Below are positions 8,994-17,522 of a DNA stretch of 64,000 nt, piece by piece. Location of the stretch: contig JAKADA010000007.1 of the NCBI GenBank assembly GCA_021820975.1, positions 1 to 64,000 of the forward strand. Reading direction: 5' to 3'. Under the pieces are notes generated by a model, which saw only the letters and a list, made by a program, of their open reading frames with translations, was not told the DNA's origin and did no database searches. Source of the DNA: Bacillota bacterium. Lineage in GTDB: Bacteria > Bacillota > Bacilli > Alicyclobacillales > SLC66. The first letter of the stretch is position 1, and every line of letters begins with the position of its first letter. The position numbers and the translations under genes are program-made.

Positions 8994-9321
8994 GGGTATA
9001 TAGTCCCAAGGATTCTACATGGCCAAAAAGAACGTACGTCACGGTGACTTGAACATCTCGTAACCCGGGTACAATCTCAGAAAAACGTGAAGTAATGGAA
9101 TACACTACACCTTGGTCCTGTTTGCTAGCCTCTTGCGCTGGCAATCTACCAATAGCCAGTAACCGAGCATCCGTTTCTACAGTCCCTTGCGCTATCATGA
9201 GCGCTGTTTGTCTTGCGGCGGCAGTTTGCAATCGTGTTAGAGCAAAAGCGTCCACGGCACAAAACACGCTGAGTAAAACACCCATGATGAACACCGCAAC
9301 GACAGACTCCATAAGATTCAT
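8974..9321 (-). CDS. comGE: ComGE-like minor pseudopilin
   Basis: This protein of about 115 residues opens MNLMESVVAVFIMGVLLSVF, with a hydrophobic N-terminal helix and a Glu at the expected +5-like place but no clear glycine before the cleavage point. The start is the ATG at 9319-9321, nine bases after GAGGTG; upstream in-frame extensions overlap comGD and look non-coding. It is fifth in the comG operon. The assignment is by position and N-terminal helix, because ComGE sequences are poorly conserved. Confidence 0.7.
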   Translation of the reverse strand: MNLMESVVAVFIMGVLLSVFCAVDAFALTRLQTAAARQTALMIAQGTVETDARLLAIGRLPAQEASKQDQGVVYSITSRFSEIVPGLRDVQVTVTYVLFGHVESLGLYTREITSL

Positions 9322-9340
9322 TTGTATCATCACCTCAAGT

Positions 9341-9814
9341 TCACGATGACAAGGTACCAAGGAGCATATGTGGCAATACACGTAAGCCACCATATTGAAG
9401 ATAAATCACGATATTTTGGATATCGCCTTCCGGTGACACTAACGCTGCTTGTCCACTTTGATTAACATAACCACGGGCATCATAGCGAACCGTAGTGAGT
9501 GGCAAATGCAGATAACCTTCGAAATACCCCGTTCGTCCGGCAAATGGAAGTAGTGGCCCAATTCCCAGTACCGGATCATATAATTGGTAAAAAAGTCCAT
9601 ACGGCTCAAATCGAACTTCTTCATACCTTTGCCATTGGATCGCCTTGATTTGTTGCAGACATAATTGAGACACAACCTGCTGCGCCGTCAGTCGCAGTTG
9701 CGCATGGTCAAAACTAGTTACAAAATCAGGAAGGACGACCACAGTCACTAAACTGACGATCCACAAGGAGACCATCGATTCAAGAAGGGTAAATCCGGCG
9801 CAAGTTTTTTTCAT
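9341..9814 (-). CDS. comGD: ComGD-like minor pseudopilin
   Basis: This 157-residue pseudopilin has the leader MKKTCAG/FTLLESMVSLWIV with Glu at +5, then a GspH-like soluble domain. The ATG overlaps the comGC stop (TAATG), showing tight coupling with the major pseudopilin. It is the fourth gene of the operon, the position of comGD. It is probably a minor subunit of the competence pseudopilus after cleavage by the prepilin peptidase. Confidence 0.82.
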   Translation of the reverse strand: MKKTCAGFTLLESMVSLWIVSLVTVVVLPDFVTSFDHAQLRLTAQQVVSQLCLQQIKAIQWQRYEEVRFEPYGLFYQLYDPVLGIGPLLPFAGRTGYFEGYLHLPLTTVRYDARGYVNQSGQAALVSPEGDIQNIVIYLQYGGLRVLPHMLLGTLSS

Positions 9815-10188
9815 TATTGACCTAACTCACCATGCGAACTGCAAGACACAGTGGCAGATAAGCCATCTGAAGCTATCGTGATGGTATAAGTGCCCCCTGC
9901 GGCACAGGTAGGCGTACTGTCCAAGTAGCCATTTTGTTTGAGATCAGCAACGATAGCATCTGTCGTGCCATCTGTTGGATAACCATGATGATCGAGATAA
10001 TATTCCGTCAAAGCAGCTCGCACCATACGTTGATTCGCTTCACAACCTGTACGGGCCGCATGAGCTCCTGCTACCTGCAAATTAGGTATGGCCACAGCCA
10101 TCATCACCGACACAATAAAAAGAGCGACGACCATTTCCACCAAAGTAAAGCCATGATCTGATTTTCGGTCATTCTTTCGGTTTCGCAT
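9814..10188 (-). CDS. comGC: ComGC major competence pseudopilin
   Basis: This is the major subunit of the transformation pilus, about 124 residues. The leader ends HG/FTLVEMVVALFIVSVMMAV, with Glu at +5, followed by the usual N-terminal helix. Two Cys pairs of the type used in disulphide-stabilised Gram-positive pseudopilins appear in the soluble domain (RTGCEAN, TPTCAAG, VSCSS). The start is ATG 10186-10188 behind AAAGGGTGG; a GTG three codons upstream is too close to that site. It lies between comGB and comGD. Confidence 0.87.
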   Translation of the reverse strand: MRNRKNDRKSDHGFTLVEMVVALFIVSVMMAVAIPNLQVAGAHAARTGCEANQRMVRAALTEYYLDHHGYPTDGTTDAIVADLKQNGYLDSTPTCAAGGTYTITIASDGLSATVSCSSHGELGQ

Positions 10189-10216
10189 AATAACCACCCT
10201 TTAGGTAGACTTGTTA

Positions 10217-11257
10217 CTAGCTTAATTGCCGAATCAAATTCATCATTGGCAGCATAAACAACAACGTGGCAAAACCGATGATCACGCCCAATATGGCAGT
10301 TGACAAAGGCTCCAAAGTACGGAAAAAACGTTCCATTTTTTGATCAACTGTACGCGTATAATAACTTGACAAGCGGTGCGTACTACCGGGTAAATCACCC
10401 GTTTTCTCCGCCATCTCCAGCGTATCAATCACAAGTTGTGGTAATGTCGTGCGATTTTTAAGAACTTCGGAGAACGACATCCCCAACGAAACGTCATAAA
10501 CCACAAGGCCCCACTCACGTGCTAAACCTGCGGAGTCCATCTCGGCCATATATGTTAATGATGTCAGCAAATCCAATCCACTCTGCAGTAAAAATGATAG
10601 AACCTCCATACTTTGTTTTGCTTCTAGTAACGTAAGCCATTTCCTGAGAGGCCCATGCGAAAATGGAAAATAGGACATGTTTGCTCCATTACGTCGGTAA
10701 AGTACAACAAGGACGATGCAAAGCACGATCAATGCGATCAATGCACGCGGCAAGCCCCAGGCAATCACACGTCCAAGGTAAAACAAAAACTCTGTCAACT
10801 TTGATAACGAAACGCCCAAAGACTGGTACATGTGATAGAACTCAGGCAACACAATGGACGCAAGGAGTTGTGTTACCGCAAAACAGAGGATCGTAAGTAC
10901 TAGGGGATAGGCCAATATGCGCCATAGTCGTTCACGTCGAAGACGTTTTGTTTCAAGATAATGAGCAGCTTTCTTCAGCGCATTGGCTAAGTCCCCCGTC
11001 CACTCACCAAGACGCAAAATACGTACGATGATATCGGGGAAAAACAGTAGAGAAAAGCCACTCGCAAGCGATTGTCCTTGCCGAACTTTCTCCTGAAGTA
11101 CAATGGCAAACGATCCACGCTTGATCGCTTGCGACGACAACGCACTTAGCGCAGTATCGATATCAATTCCTGCTTGCAAAAGGTCGCTCAAATCGCTCAG
11201 GAAATACTCCATATCGTGATGTTTCAGCTTCACTGTAAATCGGACCAAATCCTTCAT
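10217..11257 (-). CDS. comGB: ComGB, type II secretion F/PilC-like platform protein
   Basis: This polytopic inner-membrane platform protein of about 346 residues recruits the ComGA motor to the pseudopilus base. It has two GspF domains, each with an amphipathic helix bundle (LSDLLQAGIDIDTALSAL and LSFLLQSGLDLLTSLTYM), and three membrane segments, the last ending in a LLFMLPMMNLI segment. The start is uncertain: ATG 11255-11257 follows GGAAGGG too closely, and other in-frame starts are TTG 11302 and ATG 11212. All overlap the 3' end of comGA by 50-140 bp. Confidence 0.85.
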   Translation of the reverse strand: MKDLVRFTVKLKHHDMEYFLSDLSDLLQAGIDIDTALSALSSQAIKRGSFAIVLQEKVRQGQSLASGFSLLFFPDIIVRILRLGEWTGDLANALKKAAHYLETKRLRRERLWRILAYPLVLTILCFAVTQLLASIVLPEFYHMYQSLGVSLSKLTEFLFYLGRVIAWGLPRALIALIVLCIVLVVLYRRNGANMSYFPFSHGPLRKWLTLLEAKQSMEVLSFLLQSGLDLLTSLTYMAEMDSAGLAREWGLVVYDVSLGMSFSEVLKNRTTLPQLVIDTLEMAEKTGDLPGSTHRLSSYYTRTVDQKMERFFRTLEPLSTAILGVIIGFATLLFMLPMMNLIRQLS

Positions 11258-12266
11258 CCCTTCCGCATGTCGGGATCGACTGAACATGCATTTGCATGGC
11301 AAAAAACAGGGGTTCCAAAGTTTGTGTTGTCATCACTTGAAACTCTGCTTTTCGTCCGAGTACTCCAAGCTGATGACATTGAGCACACCCTTGACCACCA
11401 CAACATTCACAATATACCGGGCGAAGCCTCTGCCATATAATCAAACGCAGAGCCGTCTCAATAAAATGGGGTCGAATACCAAAATCAAGCAATCTCGTGA
11501 TGACTAGAGCGGGATGATCAGCATGCAAGGATGTCATGATCAAATGCCCAATCATTCCAGCACGTACAGCCATTGCAGCCGTAATTTCGTCACGAATCTC
11601 TCCCACCATTAAAACATCCGGATCCTGCCTTAAAGCTGAACGCAGACAAGCCGAAAATGTTAATCCTTGTCGCTCATCAACTTGAATCTGAGCAATGGAA
11701 TCTTCATACCTTTCTACAGGATCTTCTATCGAAAGTACCGAGGCGCCTTCTTTGCTTTTTTCATGGAGCATCGCGTGCATGGTTGTGCTCTTGCCTGAAC
11801 CGATTCGCCCAGCTACCACGATAAGTCCACTTTGTTCACGCAGTACGGTCTGCACTTGTTCTTGCTGTTGATCTGTCATACCAAGACTGGCTAGGCTATC
11901 CAACATGGTATGGCGGGATGTAATCCGTGCGGCAAGACGTTCTCCTCGCACCGTGGGCATGACGTTGATACGTAGATCACAAGGCTCTTGCGCTGACTGC
12001 ACAACGAGTTGTCCATCTTGTGGTTTTCTTTGTTCACCAAGGTTGAGTTTGGCTAAAACTTTCAAGCGTTGTACAGCAGCTTTAGAAACGGTCTGTGGCA
12101 AGGATGAGTCAGCATCGGAAGCATGAAGTAAACGACCATGAAGACGAAACAGCACGGCAAACTCGTCGCACACAGGATTAAAGTGGACATCCGATACACC
12201 TAACAAGCAAGCCACAGTTAGAATCTCATCGACAATCTCACCACTTGCCTGTGTCACGGATCTCAT
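11163..12266 (-). CDS. comGA: ComGA, competence pilus assembly ATPase
   Basis: This GspE/PilB-type secretion ATPase of about 367 residues powers extension of the competence pseudopilus. Walker A is GRIGSGKST (about 151-159), the Asp box/Walker B DPDVLMVGEIRD (about 214), and a His box precedes a zinc-type cluster CECCGGQGC. It lacks the long N1 domain of PilB, as ComGA does. The ATG at 12264-12266 sits only 1 nt after AAAGGAG; the in-frame GTG at 12255-12257 is better spaced and may be the true start. The C-terminal tail overlaps comGB. Confidence 0.92.
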   Translation of the reverse strand: MRSVTQASGEIVDEILTVACLLGVSDVHFNPVCDEFAVLFRLHGRLLHASDADSSLPQTVSKAAVQRLKVLAKLNLGEQRKPQDGQLVVQSAQEPCDLRINVMPTVRGERLAARITSRHTMLDSLASLGMTDQQQEQVQTVLREQSGLIVVAGRIGSGKSTTMHAMLHEKSKEGASVLSIEDPVERYEDSIAQIQVDERQGLTFSACLRSALRQDPDVLMVGEIRDEITAAMAVRAGMIGHLIMTSLHADHPALVITRLLDFGIRPHFIETALRLIIWQRLRPVYCECCGGQGCAQCHQLGVLGRKAEFQVMTTQTLEPLFFAMQMHVQSIPTCGRDEGFGPIYSEAETSRYGVFPERFERPFASRN

Positions 12267-12332
12267 CTCCTTTATTTGAGATAAAGTATCCGTTCAAAAT
12301 CGCTCGCTTAAATCCTTTTTACGATAAGATTA

Positions 12333-12803
12333 CTAGCCGATAGGATTGGAGAATACCAGGGGAATCGCACGAAAGGAAAGGCCAAGAGGATTTTTTATGT
12401 AAAAAAATGCATTCGTCGTAATTTTGCTATTCACTGTGCCCACGATTAGGTGGGGTATAGCATAATCAAACGCTTCTTGCAAATCACGAGGCGAGGGAAA
12501 AGCATCTGCATTAGGATGGCTGTGAACCGTAGCTATGATCGTTTCCCCCTCTTGGCGGGAACAAAGTACTGCTGCCACCGTTTGTTTAGGGTCTGCTAGA
12601 AATCTTGTCGAACTATACAATATGTTTGACAATGCAAAAAAGCGATGTGCGCAAAAGGTTGTATCAACAGGGGGACCCCCGCGATGCACCTTTCCTAGCA
12701 ACACACCACCGCCTTCATAAGGCAATACCTCACGCATATAATCAAGCAAACTCAAACGAATAGCATTAGGGAGGATCAATTGCAAGATGTGTCCATCGAT
12801 CAT
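12333..12803 (-). CDS. JAMM/MPN-domain metalloprotease-like protein
   Basis: This 156-residue single-domain protein has a full JAB1/MPN metalloprotease signature: Glu30 (PYEGGG), His94 and His96 (TVHSHP), Ser104 and Asp107, with spacing H-x-H-x7-S-x2-D. Such stand-alone bacterial JAMM proteins cut isopeptide or C-terminal bonds, often on ubiquitin-like sulphur carriers or Cys conjugates. The substrate here cannot be told. The ATG at 12801-12803 overlaps the stop of the Nudix gene (ATGA), so the two are co-translated. Confidence 0.82.
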   Translation of the reverse strand: MIDGHILQLILPNAIRLSLLDYMREVLPYEGGGVLLGKVHRGGPPVDTTFCAHRFFALSNILYSSTRFLADPKQTVAAVLCSRQEGETIIATVHSHPNADAFPSPRDLQEAFDYAIPHLIVGTVNSKITTNAFFYIKNPLGLSFRAIPLVFSNPIG

Positions 12804-13270
12804 GGACGAACCGCATTCATCGCTACGATCGCTTTTTGACTCCAAGCTATCACCTCATCGGTTACACCCATTGAACGCATCTCATCAATCGTAAACCACC
12901 CAATCTCCATCGATTCGTCACTTACGGTCAGTGTCGTATCACCTAGGGGTCTGGCAAAGTAAATCAAATCTATATGTTGGTGCCCGGGTTCAATATCCTC
13001 AAGTTGGATACCTGCAGGACGTGCTAACGCATGGGAAAATCCCGCTGGCTCATAGTCGGCCACCAACACAACGTCGAGCCCAGTCTCTTCTTTAACCTCT
13101 CTAATAGCCGCTCTATCAGGTAATTCAGGAGCATCAATATGACCACCTGGAGGTAACCAGCGCTTTAACTTGCGATGGAGAACCAACGCAACTTTTTCAC
13201 CATGCACGACAATACCCGTTGCTACAAAGTCACGGGTTATCCCATCGTTTCCTTTATACACCGGTTGCAC
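12800..13270 (-). CDS. Nudix hydrolase
   Basis: This hydrolase of about 156 residues has a perfect Nudix box near residues 43-65 (GGHIDAPE followed by REVKEETGL), so it should cleave a nucleoside diphosphate linked to another moiety. The substrate is unknown. The GTG at 13268-13270 directly abuts GGAGG; the GTG three codons on (13259-13261) is better spaced and may be the real start. It sits just downstream of obg (8 bp) and is coupled to the JAMM gene, suggesting a read-through tail of the obg transcript. Confidence 0.88.
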   Translation of the reverse strand: MQPVYKGNDGITRDFVATGIVVHGEKVALVLHRKLKRWLPPGGHIDAPELPDRAAIREVKEETGLDVVLVADYEPAGFSHALARPAGIQLEDIEPGHQHIDLIYFARPLGDTTLTVSDESMEIGWFTIDEMRSMGVTDEVIAWSQKAIVAMNAVRP

Positions 13271-13278
13271 CCTCCAAA

Positions 13279-14553
13279 CTAATCAACGAAATCAAAGATC
13301 ATGTCACCAACTTGAATTTGATCACCATCTTTTGCGCCGTGAGCTCGTAAGGCATCGTCCACTCCCGAGCGGCGCATAATTCGTTGAAAGCGTAAGACGG
13401 CATCATATTGATTGAAATCAGACATCGCCACCAACTTGTCAAGCTCTGCGCTTTGCACTATAAACAGATCATTGTCTCGTTGAATTGTAAAGCGAATCGG
13501 ATTCTCATTCGATCGATAAACCACTTCATCTTGTGTGGTCTCTTCAACGGTAGGCTTTTGTTCTTCAAGCACTAAAAGTTCTGCCGCCTTTTGCATAAGC
13601 AAATCGATCCCTTGATGTGATACGGCCGATATAGCAAACACGGAAACATCCGGATACGCGTCTATAAATCGCTGCAAACGTTCGTTTGCTCCAGGCAAAT
13701 CCATTTTGTTTGCGGCAACAATTTGCGGACGAACAGACAATTTTGGATCATACATGGACAGTTCACGGTTAATTGCCTCAAAATCAGCGATTGGATCGCG
13801 CTCTTCTTGAGTCCCCATGTCGACAACATGAATGAGTACCCGTGTCCGCTCAATATGGCGCAAAAACTCATGTCCAAGGCCCAATCCAACATGTGCGCCC
13901 TCAATCAAGCCAGGAAGATCAGCTAGCACAAACTGCCGTTCATCACCTAAAGAAACGACACCTAGATTTGGCGTCAAGGTCGTAAAATGATAATCAGCTA
14001 TCTTTGGTCTAGCGGCACTAACTACGGATAGCAACGTGGATTTGCCAACGCTCGGAAAACCCACTAAACCAACATCCGCTAATAGGCGCAATTCAAGAAT
14101 CACTGTCTTTTCTTCGCCAGGTTCTCCTTTTTCTGCCATGTCAGGTGCTGTGTTGCGCGAAGTCGCAAAACGAGCATTACCGCGACCTCCACGCCCACCT
14201 TTGGCAATCACTGCAGTTTGACCGACCTCCGTCAAATCCGCCACCAAGTCTTGTGTCAATACATCACGAACTATCGTGCCCGGCGGTACTTTCACCAACA
14301 AATCATCCGCATTGGCGCCATGTTGATTCTTTATCCTGCCATTTTCACCATGTGGAGCTCGCAGATGACGCTGATAACGAAAATCAAGCAACGTTCGCAA
14401 CCCAGGGTCTACGATGAACACGACATCTCCGCCGTGCCCCCCATCACCACCAGCAGGTCCACCCATTGGCACATATTTTTCACGTCGGTACGCAACCATG
14501 CCATTGCCGCCGTTACCCGCTTTAATTTCAACTTTTGCTACGTCAATAAACAT
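13279..14553 (-). CDS. obg: GTPase Obg (CgtA)
   Basis: This essential GTPase of about 424 residues acts in 50S ribosome assembly, the stringent response and, in Bacillus, sporulation entry. It shows the glycine-rich Obg fold (1 to about 158, for example GPAGGDGGHGGDV), a G domain with G1 GFPSVGKST (about 165-173) and G4 NKMD, and a C-terminal OCT domain. The start is ATG 14551-14553 eight bases after GGAAGTG. In B. subtilis spo0B lies between rpmA and obg; here there is only a terminator hairpin. Confidence 0.96.
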   Translation of the reverse strand: MFIDVAKVEIKAGNGGNGMVAYRREKYVPMGGPAGGDGGHGGDVVFIVDPGLRTLLDFRYQRHLRAPHGENGRIKNQHGANADDLLVKVPPGTIVRDVLTQDLVADLTEVGQTAVIAKGGRGGRGNARFATSRNTAPDMAEKGEPGEEKTVILELRLLADVGLVGFPSVGKSTLLSVVSAARPKIADYHFTTLTPNLGVVSLGDERQFVLADLPGLIEGAHVGLGLGHEFLRHIERTRVLIHVVDMGTQEERDPIADFEAINRELSMYDPKLSVRPQIVAANKMDLPGANERLQRFIDAYPDVSVFAISAVSHQGIDLLMQKAAELLVLEEQKPTVEETTQDEVVYRSNENPIRFTIQRDNDLFIVQSAELDKLVAMSDFNQYDAVLRFQRIMRRSGVDDALRAHGAKDGDQIQVGDMIFDFVD

Positions 14554-14571
14554 CTCTATCACTTCCAATCT

Positions 14572-14600
14572 AAAAAACCCAGTCGCTTAGCAACTGGGTT
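14572..14600 (-). terminator. Intrinsic terminator after rpmA
   Basis: On the minus strand AACCCAGT and ACTGGGTT pair around a short loop, followed by TTTTTTAG. It sits 18 bp after the rpmA stop and just before obg, so it should end or reduce the rplU-prp-rpmA transcript. Confidence 0.85.
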
Positions 14601-14617
14601 AGGAATCAAAAACACAA

Positions 14618-14926
14618 TCATGCATTTTCCGCAACAGCCACAGCCGTTTCCACAGGGTATACACTAATGCGTTTACGATCATGCCCAAAACGTTCAAACT
14701 TGACTAACCCATCAACTTTTGCGAACAACGTGTCATCGCTGCCACGTCCGACATTAACACCAGGATAAAACTTCGTACCGCGTTGACGCACTAAGATACT
14801 GCCGCCTGTGACTACTTGACCATCACTGCGTTTGACGCCAAGGCGTTGAGCATGGCTATCACGACCATTACGAGTCGATGAAACCCCTTTTTTGTGAGCA
14901 AACAATTGCAAATCAAACCGCAACAT
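14618..14926 (-). CDS. rpmA: 50S ribosomal protein L27 with cleavable N-terminal extension
   Basis: This 102-residue L27 carries the Bacillota-type leader MLRFDLQLF before AHKKG. In this group the leader is removed by the Prp protease so that the mature N-terminus can reach the peptidyl-transferase centre. Prp is encoded immediately upstream. The strong AGGAGGA ribosome site and the order rplU-prp-rpmA are typical. Confidence 0.97.
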   Translation of the reverse strand: MLRFDLQLFAHKKGVSSTRNGRDSHAQRLGVKRSDGQVVTGGSILVRQRGTKFYPGVNVGRGSDDTLFAKVDGLVKFERFGHDRKRISVYPVETAVAVAENA

Positions 14927-14941
14927 AAAACTTGTCCTCCT

Positions 14942-15298
14942 TCACAAATCTTCAAGCAAAGTGTGTTTTACCACAATGTACTTAGCATGATCATGCATCA
15001 TTCCTTCAAGTCCAACGACGAGACTCTCTGCCAAAAGCTGTATACCTGGATCGGCTGGCACCATCGCGCATACGTAACCTGACCGAATTTCTGGCGCAAG
15101 ATCGAATCCACATAATATTTCCACGCTATTCACAAAGGTAATCACTAAGGCCGAGACCGCAGCGCACACAAGATCTTTTCCATATTCGCCCGACTCAGCA
15201 TGACCTGATATTTCAATACGTTCAATACTGCGTTCTTTCACCGACAAAGCGTCCGAACTCGTTACTACTTTGCGCGAAACCACATGCGCACGAATCAT
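14942..15298 (-). CDS. prp: Ribosomal-processing cysteine protease Prp
   Basis: This is a 118-residue YsxB family protease that removes the L27 leader. The active-site block SGHAESGEYGKDLVCAAVSAL is split around catalytic His33 and Cys45. It lies between rplU (5-bp gap) and rpmA, the conserved arrangement that delivers protease and substrate together. Confidence 0.94.
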   Translation of the reverse strand: MIRAHVVSRKVVTSSDALSVKERSIERIEISGHAESGEYGKDLVCAAVSALVITFVNSVEILCGFDLAPEIRSGYVCAMVPADPGIQLLAESLVVGLEGMMHDHAKYIVVKHTLLEDL

Positions 15299-15303
15299 AA
15301 AGA

Positions 15304-15615
15304 TCAGCCGTTAATCGTATCGATATGCAACTTGGTGAATGGCTGTCTGTGACCTTGTTTTTTACGATAATTTTTCTTTGACTTGTATTTGAAGACAATA
15401 ATTTTCTTGTCCTTACCATGTTCAACAACCGTCGCTGTCACACTTGCACCAGAAACCAACGGACTACCCACGGTAACTTGACCTTCTTTTTCCACAAGAA
15501 ATACTTTATCAAGCGTTACAGATTCCCCAACGCCTGCTTCGACCTTTTCCACATAAACCGTGCCACCCTCAGTGACCTTAAACTGCTTTCCGCCACTCTC
15601 AACAATCGCGTACAT
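15304..15615 (-). CDS. rplU: 50S ribosomal protein L21
   Basis: This is a 103-residue L21 with family length. It opens [17 protein letters not shown] and ends with the basic [21 protein letters not shown] region that contacts 23S rRNA. The ribosome site is GGAGGTG. It is the first gene of the rplU-prp-rpmA operon, behind a 120-bp leader. Confidence 0.97.
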   Translation of the reverse strand: MYAIVESGGKQFKVTEGGTVYVEKVEAGVGESVTLDKVFLVEKEGQVTVGSPLVSGASVTATVVEHGKDKKIIVFKYKSKKNYRKKQGHRQPFTKLHIDTING

Positions 15616-15736
15616 ACGCGCACCTCCAAACAGGTAGGACTCGCTGGTTAGGCACGAAAAGATTCGTTTAAAGACCTATACCCATGCGGTTGACACATCG
15701 CTTTGGTGCGTCACAAAGCATAGAATACCACAAGCA
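15616..15736 (-). promoter_or_regulatory. rplU 5' leader, possible L21 leader element
   Basis: This is 121 bp without a gene between spoIVFB and rplU. On the minus strand a hairpin GACGCA/TGTGTC and several shorter pairs are visible before the rplU ribosome site. Bacillota commonly carry an L21 autoregulatory leader here. A weak TTGCTT-18 nt-TATTCT promoter overlaps the end of spoIVFB. I could not match the full L21 leader consensus by eye. Confidence 0.4.
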
Positions 15737-16591
15737 TCATGGTGAAAGCAATGCAGAAATCGGTTCTCGCCACATACCAGCATCAAATATAGCGTGCAAC
15801 ACAGCCTTTTCTTCAATCATCGTCTGGTTTTCAGTAATATAGATCAAATGGTAATGACCCGGTGCAAAACTTCCTGCAATTTCACCGATACTGGCTGTTG
15901 GTAAAACTGCGACTGTCTTTACGGGTTGTATACGGCTGTTTTCAAGACGCTTGGCATCTAAAAAGCGTAACGTATCATATTTTGCCTGTCGACTAAGCGT
16001 ATAGGCTGAAAATAGAAGAAAGGCGCCAAGTGCTAATAATCCAGCGTCCGTATAGCCAAGAACCAGCGCCGATGCGCCGATCAACATAAGAGCCAGCGAT
16101 AAGAAGAACGACATGGCAGTCACCACTCTCGTAGCATGCTTATAACCCAAACTCATAGCTAATCCTGCGCGGGCGATCCTTCCTCCGTCCAAAGGTAAAG
16201 CAGGCAATAAGTTGAATAAAGCAATCATCCCGTTGATCATCAAAAAATCGGTTGCCCCGCGATCCCCAACCCATCCAGCGAGATGCACCATAGCTGTCAA
16301 CAGCGCCAGTACCAAATTGACAAGTGGTCCGCACAGTGCAATCACGGTCTCATGCCGCACCTGAAAACCCAGTGTCGATGCTGCCATGCGTGCGACACCA
16401 CCAAAAGGCAACAATTCAATACCTTCGACAACATAGCCGTAGCGGCGGGCAGCGACAATATGCCCAATTTCATGTAAAACAACCACCACAAACCATACGA
16501 TAAGATCAACCGCAAATCCCCCATACACAGCAAGCGCCATAACAGCGACAAATAGAGGATGGATGTGAATCCTAATACCAAACATTTTCAT
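15737..16591 (-). CDS. spoIVFB: SpoIVFB, site-2 intramembrane metalloprotease
   Basis: This 284-residue M50 protease processes pro-sigma-K in the mother cell during sporulation. HEIGH (40-44) supplies the zinc ligands and LPALPLDGGR (about 130-139) the third ligand region. Several membrane segments precede a cytosolic tail of about 70 residues resembling the SpoIVFB CBS region. The ATG overlaps the spoIVFA stop (ATGA), so the pair is co-translated as in Bacillus. Confidence 0.93.
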   Translation of the reverse strand: MKMFGIRIHIHPLFVAVMALAVYGGFAVDLIVWFVVVVLHEIGHIVAARRYGYVVEGIELLPFGGVARMAASTLGFQVRHETVIALCGPLVNLVLALLTAMVHLAGWVGDRGATDFLMINGMIALFNLLPALPLDGGRIARAGLAMSLGYKHATRVVTAMSFFLSLALMLIGASALVLGYTDAGLLALGAFLLFSAYTLSRQAKYDTLRFLDAKRLENSRIQPVKTVAVLPTASIGEIAGSFAPGHYHLIYITENQTMIEEKAVLHAIFDAGMWREPISALLSP

Positions 16592-17424
16592 GGTTTAGAA
16601 TCTTGCAGCAATGTCGCCGGATCTTTGTACGAGCCACCGCGAATGTAACCAAATGTTAAAAGACTGCTGTTTTCTGGCAAGAATCCGATGGTTTGACCCG
16701 CAACGACATACTCATGTGCATGCACAGCGATTCGGCCCAAATGAGCATAAAATGTCTGTCCGAGACCTCCATGATCAATTGTGACATAGTAACCATTTGC
16801 CTGTGTTTCACCCACGTTATCCACCAATCCTTCTGCTGCTGCCACCACCGTTGCACCCGGATGACCTTGAAAAACGACCTCAGGACTTACAACAGAAAAT
16901 GTCCGTACGATAGATCCTTTGATCGGCGCCACGACATAAAACGGCGTTGCTGCAGTGGTCACCGTAGCTGTGCCTGAGCTAGGTAGATTGCCAAAAGCTC
17001 TTGCCAAACTTGCCGGCAAATCAACCTGCGTATAATCGGGAGCCAAGATGTTTTGTACATCCGTTTTTAAACGGTTAGCAAGTGGTGTGGAACTGTGTGA
17101 GATAAACAGCACAGCGAGCACCAAGCATAATGAACCAATCAGCTGCACGGGTAAAAATGATCCGGACTGTGTTGACTCATAGGGTCCATAAGGACGTTCA
17201 CTATTTCTTGGATAGTTGTTGCGATGAGGTAATTCATTGTACGGACGGTGTGGTGGCGACAAAGGGCGAATCATCGTATTGTCATCGTCATTTTGTTCGG
17301 TCGATTGTAACACAGGGCCAGCCCATGATCTTGGGGAACTGTATAAATCATCATCAGGGGAAATGGAGTACTCGGGTCGAATTTGTTTTGTTGTCGTGCG
17401 GCTCTTCGCATCGTCTGAATACAA
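16588..17424 (-). CDS. spoIVFA: SpoIVFA, regulator of SpoIVFB, M23-like domain
   Basis: This 278-residue protein has a polar N-terminal region, one membrane segment (about 92-108) and a C-terminal LytM/M23-like fold (KGSIVRTFS to YIRGGSYKDP). SpoIVFA anchors and inhibits SpoIVFB in the outer forespore membrane. The start is TTG 17422-17424, seven bases after GGAGG. A strong inverted repeat lies directly upstream. The M23 zinc ligands look degenerate, consistent with a structural role. Confidence 0.87.
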   Translation of the reverse strand: MYSDDAKSRTTTKQIRPEYSISPDDDLYSSPRSWAGPVLQSTEQNDDDNTMIRPLSPPHRPYNELPHRNNYPRNSERPYGPYESTQSGSFLPVQLIGSLCLVLAVLFISHSSTPLANRLKTDVQNILAPDYTQVDLPASLARAFGNLPSSGTATVTTAATPFYVVAPIKGSIVRTFSVVSPEVVFQGHPGATVVAAAEGLVDNVGETQANGYYVTIDHGGLGQTFYAHLGRIAVHAHEYVVAGQTIGFLPENSSLLTFGYIRGGSYKDPATLLQDSKP

Positions 17425-17439
17425 AGCCGCCCCTCCTCA

Positions 17440-17479
17440 CATAAAGTTAGATGGTCAAGCTTTTTCATCTAACTTTATG
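17440..17479. repeat. 14-bp perfect inverted repeat before spoIVFA
   Basis: CATAAAGTTAGATG at 17440-17453 is exactly complementary to CATCTAACTTTATG at 17466-17479, with a 12-nt spacer. In RNA it would form a stable hairpin ending a few bases before the spoIVFA ribosome site. No T-run follows on the minus strand, so it is not a standard terminator. Confidence 0.75.
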
Positions 17480-17522
17480 CGTGGATGAGGCGTTGTATGT
17501 CGAACTACAAGAGCAGATGCAC

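Noticed and set aside
14218-14667. 149-codon plus-strand frame over obg and rpmA
   Set aside because: It crosses two well-supported ribosome-related genes and has no recognisable features.
17469-17480. A 12-mer (CTAACTTTATGC) shared with 47396-47407
   Set aside because: Many 12-base matches are expected by chance in 64 kb; the contexts differ.
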